A stretch of 64,000 nt of DNA from Alopecurus myosuroides (lineage: Eukaryota > Streptophyta > Magnoliopsida > Poales > Poaceae). Made by a program: the position numbers and the translations under genes. Positions 1-9,915 of this stretch are shown here, piece after piece. Under the pieces are notes generated by a model that worked only from the letters and a program-made list of their open reading frames with translations, had not been told where the DNA came from and ran no database searches. The first letter of the stretch is position 1, and the number at the start of each line of letters is the position of its first letter. Location of the stretch: positions 177,512,756-177,576,755 of the forward strand of contig CM054063.1 in NCBI GenBank assembly GCA_028641055.1, read 5' to 3'.

Positions 1-3000
1 TGGGCATCCAAGACCCGCAACACACTATAACACACATGGTATGTAATACCATGGGATTTGGTGGCATTAAGACGATCTGGACGCACCTCTCCGGAGAAAC
101 AATAGCCCCGCTGGGGAAAAAGACGGAACTATCGTTCTGGCCCCTCTACGTTAGGCGGAAGAGGGTAGCAAAGTGGAACCAACTACTTGGTTGTATTAGG
201 TTAGGCCCAAGGAACACCCAAGACAATGGTAGGGCCCACCTCTTGGCAATATTCCCCGAGTTCCGTTAGTTCCGGGAGTTTCGGGCTCTAAGTAGTCCTG
301 GAACCCGCTAGAGAGAATCAGACGCGCCGGTGAAGCCATAACAGACAAAGAGAGGGAATCTTGGGCATCCAAGACTAGTGATACACTATAAAACACATGG
401 TATGGAATACCATGGGATTTGATGGCATTCAGACGATCTGGAGGCCCATGATCCGGAGAAACCATAGCCCCGCTGGGGAAAAAGACGAAACTGCCGTTCT
501 GGCCCCTCTACGTTAGGCGGAAGTGGGTAGCAAAGTGGAACCAACTGCTTGGTTGTATTAGGTTAGACCCAAGGAACACCCAAGAAAATGGTTGGGCCCA
601 CCTATTGGAAAGATTCCTCGAGTTCCATCAGTTCAGGGAGTTTCGGGCTCTAAGTAGTCGTGGAACCCGCCAGAGAGAATCTGACGCACCGGTGAAGCAT
701 AACAGAGAGAGAGAGAGGTAATCTTGGGCATCCAAGACCCATGACACACTATACACACACATGTTATGGCATACCATGGTGTATTTGGTGGCATTCAGAC
801 GATCTGGAGGCCCCTCTCCAGAGAAACCATAACCCCGTCGGGAAAAAGACGGAACTGCCGTTCTGCCCCCTTTACGTGAGCTGGAAGGGGGTAGAAAAGT
901 GGAACCAACTGCTCGGTTGTGTTAGGTTAGGCCCAATGAACACCCAAGACAATGGTAGGGCCCACTTCTTGGCAACATTCCCCGAGTTCCGTCGGTTCCG
1001 GGAGTTTCGGGCTCTAAGTAGTCCTGGAACCCGCCAGAGAGAATCTGACGCGCCGGTGAAGCCATAACAGTGAGAGAGAGGGAATATTGGGCATCCAAGA
1101 CCCATGAAACACTATACACACACACTTTATGGCATACCATGGTGTATTTGGTGGCATTCAGACGATCTGGAGGCCCCTCTCCAGAGAAACCATAGCCCCG
1201 CTGGGAAAAAGACGGAAGTGTCGTTTTGGCCCCTCTATGTGAGCCGGAAAGGGGTAGAAAAGTGGAATAAATTACTTGGTTGTGTTAGGTTAGGCCCAAG
1301 TAACACCCAATAAAATGGTAGGTCCCACCTCTTGGCAAGATTCCCCCCGTTTCGTGAGATCCGGGAGTTTCGGGCTAAGTAGAACCCGCGAAAGAGAATC
1401 TGACACCGGTGAAGCCATAACACATGGAGTAAGGGAATCTTGGGAATCCAATACCCATGCCACACTCTAAAACACAAGGTATGGAATACCATGGGATTTG
1501 GTGGCATTCAGACGATCCGGAGGCCCATCTCCAGAGAAACCATAGCCCCGTTGGGAAAAAGACGGAACTGCCGTTCTGGCCCATCTACATGAGAGGGAAT
1601 GGGGTAGAAAAGCGGATAAAATTGCTTGGTTGTGTTAGGTTAGGCCCAAGTAACACCCAAGACAATGGTAGGTCCCACCTCTTGGCAATATCCCCCCATT
1701 CCGTGAGATCTGGGAGTTTCGGGCTCTGAGTAGTCCTGGAACCCGCGAAAGAGAATGCGGTGCCGGTGAAGCCATAACACAAAGAGTGAGGGAATATTGG
1801 GCATCCAAGACCCATGCCACAATCTAACACACATGGTTTGTCATACCCTAGGATTGGGTGGGAATTCAGACGCTCCGGAGCCCCTCCCCGGAGAAACCCT
1901 AGGTCTGCAGAAGAAAAAGAAGAAACTGCCGGTCGGGCCCCTCTACGTGAGCCGGAAAGTGGTAGAAAAGTGGAACTAATTGCTTGGTTGTGTTATTTTA
2001 GGCCCAAGTAACACCAAATAAAATGGTAGGACCCACCTCTTGGAAAGATTCCCCCTGTTCCGTCAGATCCGGGAGTTTCGGGCTCTAAATAGTTTTGGCA
2101 CCCGCTAGAGAGAATCCGACGCCGGCGAAGGCTAACACACAAAGAGAGGGAATATTGGGCATACAAGACCCATGGAACACTATAACACACGTGGTATGAC
2201 ATAACATGGGATTTGGTGGCATTCAAACGATCCCGAGCCCCCTCTCCGGAGAAACCATAGCCCCGATGAGGAAAAAGATGGAACTGTCGTTCTGGCCCCT
2301 CTATGTGAGCCGGAAGGGGTAGAAAAGTGGAACCAATTTCTTGGTTGTGTTAGGTTAGGCCCAAGGAACACCCAAGACAATGGCTGGTCCCACCGTTTGG
2401 CAAGATTCCCCGAGTTCCGTCAGTTCCCCGAGTTCAGTCAGTTTTGGGCTCTAAGTAGTCCTGGAACCCGCCAGAGAGAATCTGACGCGCCGGTGAAACC
2501 ATAACAGAGAGAGAGAGAGAGAGGGAATCTTGGGCATCCAATACCCATGACACACTATACACACACATGGTATGGCATACCATGGTGTATTTGGTGGCAT
2601 TCAGACGATCTGGAGGCCCCTCTCCAGAGAAACCATAACCCCGCCGGGAAAAAGACGGAACTGCCGTTCTGCCCCCTTTACGTGAGCCGGAAGGGGGTAG
2701 AAAAGTGGAACCAACTGCTTGGTTGTGTTAGGTTAGGCCCAATGAACACCCAAGACAATGGTAGGTCCCACCTCTTGGCAAGATTCCCCCCGTTCCGTCG
2801 GTTCTGGGAGTTTCGGGCTAAGTAGAACCCGCGAAAGAGAATCTGACGCCGGTGAAGCCATAACACAGGGAGTAAGGGAATCTTGGGCATCCAATACCCA
2901 TTACACACTCTAACAAACAAGTTATTGAATACAGTGGGATTTGGTGGCATTCAGATGATCCGGAGGCCCCTCTCCAGAGAAACCATAGCCCCGCTGGGAA

Positions 3001-3456
3001 AAAGACGGAATTGTCGTTCTGGCCCCTCTACGTGAGCCGGAATGGGTAGCAAAGCGGAACCAATTGCTTGGTTGTGTTAGGTTAGGCCCAAGTAACACCC
3101 CAGACAATGGTAGGTCCCACCTCTTGGCAAGATCTTCCCATTCCGTGAGATCTGGGAGTTTCGGGCTCTGAGTAGTCCTGGAACCCGCGAAAGAGAATGC
3201 GGCGCCGGTGAAGCCATAACACAAAGAGTGAGGGAATCTTGGGCATCCAAGACCCATGCCACGATCTAACATACATGGTTTGGCATACTCTAGGATTGGG
3301 TGGGAATTCAGACGCTTCGGAGCCCCTCCCCGGAGAAACCCTAGGTCTGCTGGAGAAAAAGAAGAAATTGTCGGTCTAGGCCCTCTACGTGAGCCGGAAA
3401 GGGGTAGAAAAGTAAAACTAATTGCTTGGTTGTGTTAGTTTAGGCCCAAGTAACAC
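1..3456 (+). repeat. Tandem satellite array 1, ~360-bp monomer, ten copies
   Basis: The landmark TGGGMATCCAA recurs at 1, 362, 725, 1088, 1441, 1798, 2156, 2531, 2884 and 3240, giving periods of 353-375 bp, all in one orientation. The last monomer is cut at 3456, where an LTR begins. Each monomer also carries a CGTGAGCCGGAAGGGG block, a TTGGTTGTGTTAGGTTAGG block and an AGAGAGAATC..CGCCGGTGAAGCC block. Monomers 1088, 1441 and 1798 match 2531, 2884 and 3240 better than their neighbours, so there is a four-monomer higher-order period of 1442-1443 bp. Short ORFs inside it only mirror the period and are broken from copy to copy; I see no coding role. I do not recognise the family; the landmarks I know for Afa/pAs1 and pSc119.2 are absent. 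Confidence 0.95.
2504..2524. repeat. (GA)n expansion within one satellite monomer
   Basis: A run of about ten GA dinucleotides lengthens the monomer that starts at 2156. Together with a short duplication of CCGAGTTC(C/A)GTCAGTT at about 2410-2442 it explains why this monomer is 375 bp instead of about 358 bp. Shorter GA runs occupy the same site in neighbouring monomers (about 700-717 and 1072-1080). Confidence 0.8.
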
Positions 3457-4149
3457 CACGGGACAAAACAACAATGTTTACATTGTTTACATTACACACT
3501 CTGCTTAATGTGATTATCTGTTGCTTGCAACTTAATACCCAAGGTTTGCTCGGATGACATTCTGAGGGTGGATTATTAGTCATAGGTGCAGTTGGATAAC
3601 GACCTATGTATCTTGTTGTAATGCCCGCATGAATCACATAGTAATCATCTTGTCATGCATATGCACTACGGTGCAACCTTTATATCTGTCAATTGCCCAA
3701 CATGCTATCTATCTGTTTTGGAGAGACACCACTTGTGAACTGTGGACCCTGGTCCATTTCCTTTATACTGATAATACAATCACTGCAATCATTGTTTTCA
3801 TATTGTTACTACTTTTTTCCGACTGCCAACACTGTGCTCTTTTAATCTACTGCAAACAGGTACTTTTTTCTGCACCATACGTTTAATCTCGTTGTTTTCA
3901 GCAAAACCGGTAGATTGACAACCGCACTGCTTCCTTGGGGAAAAGTGATTTGATTGTGTTGTGTAGGTTCCACGTTGCTTTTGAACCGGTAGTGCGCCCT
4001 GCCAATATCAGTTTCATCAACCTTCGGAAGTGATTTCTTTCTCCTACTGGTCGATTCAAGCTTGGTTTCTTTCTGAGGGAAAACTTTCCCCTGCACTCTT
4101 CACACCTTACACTTTGGGTCTCCCAACAAACGAGCATCAACCTTCATCA
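3457..4149 (+). mobile_element. 5'-truncated LTR (fragment F, TGATATGTC type)
   Basis: This is the 3' part of an LTR that ends ...CTTCATCA at 4149. It aligns with the 3' half of LTR E (about 26180-26650 continued at 36011-36165), including the shared blocks around TTACATTA, TTGCTTGCAACTTAATACCC, GGAGAGACA..ACT and AGTGCGCCCTGCCAA. The 5' half is missing: satellite passes directly into mid-LTR at 3456/3457. No primer-binding site follows the LTR end, so this is a fragment and not the start of an element. Confidence 0.8.
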
Positions 4150-4787
4150 AGGGGCGATATTTAGTAGAATACCCCCAAAAAATACCAACGTTAGGTATCT
4201 GCGGTGTATATGAACATTTATATAATTTTTTTTTGTAAATGGGACACGAGAAAGATTATTCATCCCAAAACCACACATCCATAATAGCATGCCAAGTTAG
4301 CTCATTGGGCTAACTAGCTTTTCACATGAGACAAGAAGGAGATCAGACGTTCTGTTTTTGGTTGTTCATGTTTGTTGTCGTCACTGCACCCAACAAGAAT
4401 GAAACTTCTAACGGATAGGCGGCCAACTGACGCGTTGAAAAGTCACCAGGCGTTGGGGAACCAAAGAGGAAGGTGATGTAGCGTAGTATGAAGTGTTCCT
4501 CAGTTTTGAGACCAAGGTTCATCGAACTAGTATGACTTATAGATCTCCAACATGGTGCTTGCCAATTGCGCCTTAACGAGCGTGGATCTACACACAACAC
4601 ACAAAATCACTTTGCTCGAATCTTTCAAGAAATTTGTCAAGCTTCCATCTTGGGGGCTAAACGTATAGTGTGGGAAATAGCGATGAAAGTAAAATGGACC
4701 AGCAAGAAAGTAAGGATTGAAATCAAGTAACCGAGATTCTAATAAATGTACAAGAATGGATCAGGAGCCATAGTTTCACTAGTGGTG
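4150..4787. other. Spacer with a highly decayed inverted LTR copy
   Basis: No gene is visible. From about 4455 to 4720 the sequence resembles LTR C at low identity on the minus strand, for example GTTGGGGAACCAAAGAGGAAGG against GTTGGGAGACCCCAAGAGGAAGG, and GTATAGTGTGGGAAA against CATATAGTGTGGAAA. I read it as an older, heavily mutated LTR of the same family. Positions 4150-4450 hold nothing I can identify. Confidence 0.4.
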
Positions 4788-6403
4788 TGATGCGCATAGA
4801 TTATACGCTCGTTGGGAGACCCCAAGAGGAAGGTATGATGAGCACATCAGCAAGTTTTCCCTCAGAAACAAACCAAGGTTGAATTGACCAGTAGGAGAAA
4901 GAAATCACTTCCGAAGGTTGATGCAGCTGATGTGGTAGGGCGCACTACCAGTTCAGCAGCAACGTGGAATCTACACAACACAATCAAATTACTTTTCCCC
5001 AACGAAGTTTGGTTCCTAGTCTCATCGGCTTTGCTGAAACAAAGGATTAGACATATAGTGTGGAAAGCAGTATTTGTTTGCAATAAATGGAAGAGAACAA
5101 TGATTTCAGTAGTAAAACATCGGCTACAGTGGTTGTATATTAGTTTAAAGAAATGGACCTGGGTCCCCAGTTCACTAGATGTGTCTCTCCAAAACAGAAA
5201 GATAACATGCCGGGTAAACAAATTACAGTTGGGCAATTGACAGATATAAAGGCTGCACCATAGTGCATATGCATGACATGATGATTACTATGTGATTCAT
5301 GCAGGCATTACAACAAGATACATAGATCGTTATCCAACTACATCTATGACTAATAATCCACCCTCAGAGTGTCATCCGAGCAAACCTTGGGTATCAAGTT
5401 GCAAGCAACAAATAGTTGAATTAAGCAAAATGTGTAATGTAAACAATAAAATCATCCTTAGACAAAGCATTGTTGTTTTCTCTCTAATGGCAACAGCACA
5501 TCCCCCACCCGTTAGGTTTCTGTCACTCGAGCATGAGTGAAAGGGAGGCATGAACCCACTATCGAGCATAAATACTCCCTCTTGGAGTTACAAGCATCAA
5601 CTTGGCCAGAGCATCTACTAGTAATGGAGAGCATGCAAGATCATAAATAACATACACATGAAAGAACATGATAGATTGATAATCACTAGACATAGAATTC
5701 AATATTCATCAGATCCCAGCAAACACAACATGTAGCATTACAATAAGATGATCTTGATCATGTTAGGCAATTGACAAGATCTAAACATGAGGCATAAAGA
5801 GGAGATAACAACCATCTAGCTACTTCTATGGACCCGTAGTCCAGGCGTGAACTACTCACGCATCACTCCGGAGGCAGGCATAGTGATGAAGAGCCCTCCG
5901 GTGATGATTCCCCCTCCCGGCAGTGTGCCGGGGAGAGCTCGAGAACCGTCCTGAACTAGGGTTGACGATGACGACGGCTACAGATCTTTTTGGTGGAAAA
6001 GGCTTGGGTATTTAGGGTTAACCCGAGGAGAGGTATAAATAGGCAAGAGGGCAACATTGGTACGCAGCTAGGGGGCCTACACCACCCCGAGGCGTGGCCA
6101 TAGGGGGCACGCTGCCCTACGGTGTGGGCCCCTAAGGCCCCCTTGGGGTCTTCTCCGGACTCCGTGTACGTGACGACTTTCTAAGACTCTGGGATTTTGT
6201 TTTGTCCAATTCCGATAATTTATCCAGAACATCTTTTTTGAAACCAAAAACAACATAAAACAGGAACTAGCTCCGTGGTATCTTGTCAATAGGTTAGTCC
6301 CAGAAAATCCATAAAATGACATAAAGTGTATAAGAAACATGTAGCATATGACATAAAAACAACATGAAACATCAAAAATTATAGACATGTTTGAAACATA
6401 TCA
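4788..6403 (-). mobile_element. 3' LTR of element C, minus orientation
   Basis: Read on the minus strand this LTR begins TGATATGTTTCAAACATG at 6403 and ends ...GCATCA at 4788 (1616 bp). It is the inverted counterpart of fragment F: the block at 4885-5540 is the reverse complement of 3480-4060 with scattered differences. A TATA-like TATTTATA in the sense direction lies near 6033-6042, matching TATATAA of LTR E. The element body continues to the right (6404-7538), so this is a 3' LTR. Confidence 0.8.
6032..6042 (-). promoter_or_regulatory. Putative TATA box of LTR C
   Basis: In the sense direction (minus strand) the sequence reads GCCTATTTATACC, followed by CTCCTCGGGTTAACCC. LTR E has GCCTATATAATG followed by CTTCCTCGGGAAAACCC at the same place. 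The shared context supports a conserved LTR core promoter. This rests on position and motif only. Confidence 0.4.
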
Positions 6404-7538
6404 AGCATCCCCAATCTTAGTTAGGTAAACGATAAAAATAAATAATTTCTGAGGTGACATGCTACCAACATAAACTTGATCATCATAAGGTCAAAGTATA
6501 TGTACGCTGAGATCATAGTACTTTTAAACACACGCATGATAGGTATAATTTTAACAATGAAACTTAGCAATCACTTTGCATCATGAAAAGTAACACAAAT
6601 AAATGATCATGAATAATAATTCACTTGAAAGTTATACGTTTGTTTCGAGCATAAAGAAAACATGTCAACGTGATATTCCGCTTGTCCTTAAGAGTGGGGA
6701 AAAACATAATTGCCAGGACACCTTCAAAGTTCACGTGGATGACGAGAACAAATAATTTGAGAGCAAGTAATAACACATCACGAATCAATCAATAATAATC
6801 TTTGGGACTGATGCACATTAAACTCAGAATGGCAACTACGCTCTCTCAAATGTGCATAAAGTTAGAAGATGGAGACTCAACATAAAAATAAAATAAAGGC
6901 CCTTCACAGAGGGAAGCAGGCATTAACTCATGTGCTAGAGATTTTTATTTTATTAAACAGAGGTATTGAAAACATTTTTTAGAGAGGTGTATGCTTATAT
7001 CAACGAATGGTAAACAGACAATACAGTACTTCAGATGCCAACTAGACTTCACAAGAGCGGCTCCCATTGAAGGACACAACTGGGGTCAGAAGGTCATCTC
7101 TCTTCTCTTTTATTTACACAATTATGCTTTTACTGATAAATCAGGGACAAAAGTAGTGAAGAGAATTTTATAGTAACCAATTTTGGGGTTGAGCACCCCT
7201 CTGCATGTTCTTGTATCATTTTGGATAAGCGGATGTGCCACTAGTCCAGGTGTGTAAAGTCCAATCAACAAGTGAGATAAAGATTCTCTATTCACATCCT
7301 CATGACCTAAACAGAGGCACAAAACAAGAATAATTTTGAAAGTTTAAAGGTATCACATGAGAAATTTACTTGGAGTGGCGGTTAAATACCACATGTAGGT
7401 AGGTATGGTGGACACATTTGTCAAACTTTGGTTTTTGGGAGTTGGATGCACGAGTAGAGGTCATACTCAGTACAGATGGAGGCTAGCAGAAGACCGGGAG
7501 CGACAAATCAAGAGAGCAATAATGGCCATAATCATGCA
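6404..7538 (-). mobile_element. 3' internal tail of element C, truncated
   Basis: Non-coding retrotransposon DNA next to the 3' LTR; a purine-rich stretch (minus strand, AAGATTGGGGATGCT) abuts the LTR like a polypurine tract. Positions 6855-7538 closely match the 3' internal region of element B (44674-45338), for example GTATGCTTATATCAACGAAT and CAAGAGCGGCTCCCAT. Positions 6404-6660 do not match B. Homology stops at 7538 (ATAATCATG), where copia sequence starts, so the rest of the element and its 5' LTR are gone. Confidence 0.7.
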
Positions 7539-7539
7539 T

Positions 7540-9282
7540 AGTGATGATCAAGGCCAACAAACCTTTCAAGACGGGGACCCAAATGATCAAGATGATCAAG
7601 TGATTCCTCCTCGCAACAATGAGGAAATCAAAGCCCATCGTCAAGCAAGGATTACTAGAGCTTTGAAGAAAATTGACTATTACGATGATAATGTGTTGTG
7701 TGATCTAAGGCAATAGAACCACAAGAGCTCAATTGGCAAGATTTAGTGAGCATCAAGCTCACATATCCATGGTGGAACCAAGGAAAGTTTTCGAGCTCTT
7801 GAGGATTCGGATTGGGTGGAAGCTATGCATGAAAAACTCAATAACTTTGAGCGCAACAAAGTGTGTAAGCTAGTTGAGAAGCCCAAAGATTGCCGCAATG
7901 TTATTGGCACCAAGTGGATATTCAAGAACAAGCAAGATGAGCATGGTATTGTCATAAGGAACAAGGAAAGATTGGTGGCTCAAGGATACTCACAAGTGGA
8001 AGGCATTGACCTTGAGTCCATCTGTATCCTTATTGCATATGCATCTTCGCATAATTGCAAGTTACAACAAATGGGTGTCAAAAGTGAATTTTATAAATGG
8101 TTCATTGAAAGAGTTGGTATATATTAAGCAACCACCAGGGTTTGAGGACCTCAACTTCCCTAACCATGTATACAAGATCGATAATGCTCTCTGTGCACTT
8201 AAACAAGCACCACGTGCGTGGTATGAGCACCTTGGAGAGTTGTTGCAAGACCGTGGGTTTGAAGTTGGGAAAATCGATCCCACCCTTTTCACAAAGAGGG
8301 TTAAGGGGGAGCTTTTCATACCAACTATATGTGGACGATGTTATGTTTGGCTCAACTAATCAAGCTTTCAATGATGAAAATTCAAAGCTTATAAATGACA
8401 GGTTTGAGATGTCTATGATGGGAGAGCTCAAATTCTTCCTTGGCTTTGAGATCAAGCAATTGGCTCGTAGGAATTTCATTTCTCATGCCAAGTATACCCA
8501 AGACATGCTTAATAGGTTCAACTTTCAAGATGCCAAAGGGAAGACCACTCCAATACAAACCAAGTGTCATCTCAAGCGTAATCCAGATGGTAAAGATGTA
8601 TACCAAAAGTTGTATTGTTCTATGATTGGATCTTTGATTTATCTTTGTGCTTCTCGACCCGATATTGTGTTGCGTGTAGGGGTGTGTGCAAGGTATCAAG
8701 CGGCTCCTGAGGAAAGCCACTTGACGACAGTCCATAGGATCATTTTGTATTTGGTTCATACCTGAGGATTTGGGTTGTGGTACCCAAAGTGGGAACATTT
8801 CCCTCTCAGTGGATACACAGACTCGGATTGGGATGGTGATCAAGATGCTAGGAAATCGACTCCTGAACCTTGCCAATTCCTTGGTAGGTCCTTGGTGAGT
8901 TGGTCTTTGAAGAAGCTAAAATGTATATCTCTCCCTGCTACCGAAGCCAAGTATGTGGCAGCTCCTAGTGCTTGCACTCAATTGTTGTGGATGAGGAAGA
9001 CACTTAATGAATATGATGTTCACTGTGACAAAGTTCCTCTATTGTGCGACATATTAAAGTGCCATCAAGATTGCCTACATCTCGGTGCAACATACAGGAA
9101 TGAAGCATATTGAGCTTCTTCACCACTTAATTATAGATCATGTTGCCCGTGGATATATTGAGCTACCATATGTTCCTACCAAGGATCAACTTGCCAATAC
9201 ATTCACGAAGCCCCTTGATGATTCAAGATTTATGTTCTTGAGGAATGAGCTAAATATCATTGATTCACCGAGCTTGACTTGA
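7540..9282 (+). pseudogene. Broken Ty1/copia pol (integrase tail, RT, RNase H)
   Basis: Remnant of a Ty1/copia polyprotein. An acidic linker (7540-7712) is followed by the reverse transcriptase start (VIGTKWIFKNKQDEHG, about 7900), the PPGFED block (about 8138), the catalytic YVDD at 8328-8339, the LKFFLGFEI block (8426-8455) and RNase H with SGYTDSDWDGD (about 8809). The pol terminus is VPTKDQLANTFTKPLDD before a TGA at 9282. Breaks: TAG at 7714-7716, a frameshift near 7785-7795, frame changes near 8090-8140 and 8310-8320, TGA near 8763, and a frame change near 9060-9090. The protease, gag and most of integrase are missing; the left edge is the junction with element C. It cannot make an active enzyme. 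Confidence 0.9.
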
Positions 9283-9915
9283 GGATCTTGCGTACACACC
9301 TATAGTTGACCATGTGTTTGGGTTTAGGAGTAGGCATGGACATAGGGAGAGTGTCTTCCTAACACATCGGGCTCTCTCCCCCCATTATGCCCAAAGTAAA
9401 AAAAAGAATTATTTTTATCTCTCTTTTATAATGTTGAATTGTGAGCTAAAATGTTGATAATTGGTAATGCACCCAAGATACATCTTAGCGGTGGCATACC
9501 ACACTCTCTTACATGGTGGCATAGGACACCAACCTCTTCTATTGGAAGAGTTGGTTTTATTTGGATCTCATTGTGTTTTCTTGTTTTATGTTTCCTTGTT
9601 CTTATTTTCCCTTTGTAGAAACACTTGAAAAATGGATTTTCAATTTAGCTTCTTGCATAGGTCAAGTGCATACCACCCTTTAAATTACTCTCTCTCTAAA
9701 TCCCAAGCCTTTCCTTTCTCGCAAAAACTGCTCATCTAGCCACATATATGTTCCTACCTTCAAAAACCTGGTTTCTGGAGGAAGTGGTTCAGAGACTCTG
9801 GTCTCTCAAGGGCGGAGAATCCGGTCAGGCAAAGGTTCCGGAGTAAAAGGGGCGGAGAGACCGACTGATATGAAGACTCTGGGCACTTTACCCCGGAGAC
9901 GCTCGCCTGCGGCAG
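9283..9915 (+). mobile_element. Copia 3' untranslated region, interrupted by element D
   Basis: Non-coding sequence after the copia pol stop. It includes an A-rich stretch (about 9399-9410) and, at 9770-9910, repeated GGAGA..CCGG motifs. The last five bases, GGCAG (9911-9915), are repeated at 25308-25312, so element D inserted here. No copia LTR was found downstream. Confidence 0.55.
9911..9915. repeat. Left target-site duplication of element D (GGCAG)
   Basis: GGCAG directly precedes the LTR end at 9916 and is repeated at 25308-25312 directly after the other LTR. It fixes both boundaries of element D. Confidence 0.9.

Noticed and set aside
36..3440. Many short ORFs on both strands in satellite array 1
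   Set aside because: They repeat with the monomer period, their starts, stops and frames differ between copies, and their translations lack protein-like conservation.
1..3456. Assignment of the satellite to Afa/pAs1, pSc119.2, rDNA spacer or 5S arrays
   Set aside because: The motifs I know for those families are absent, so no name is given.
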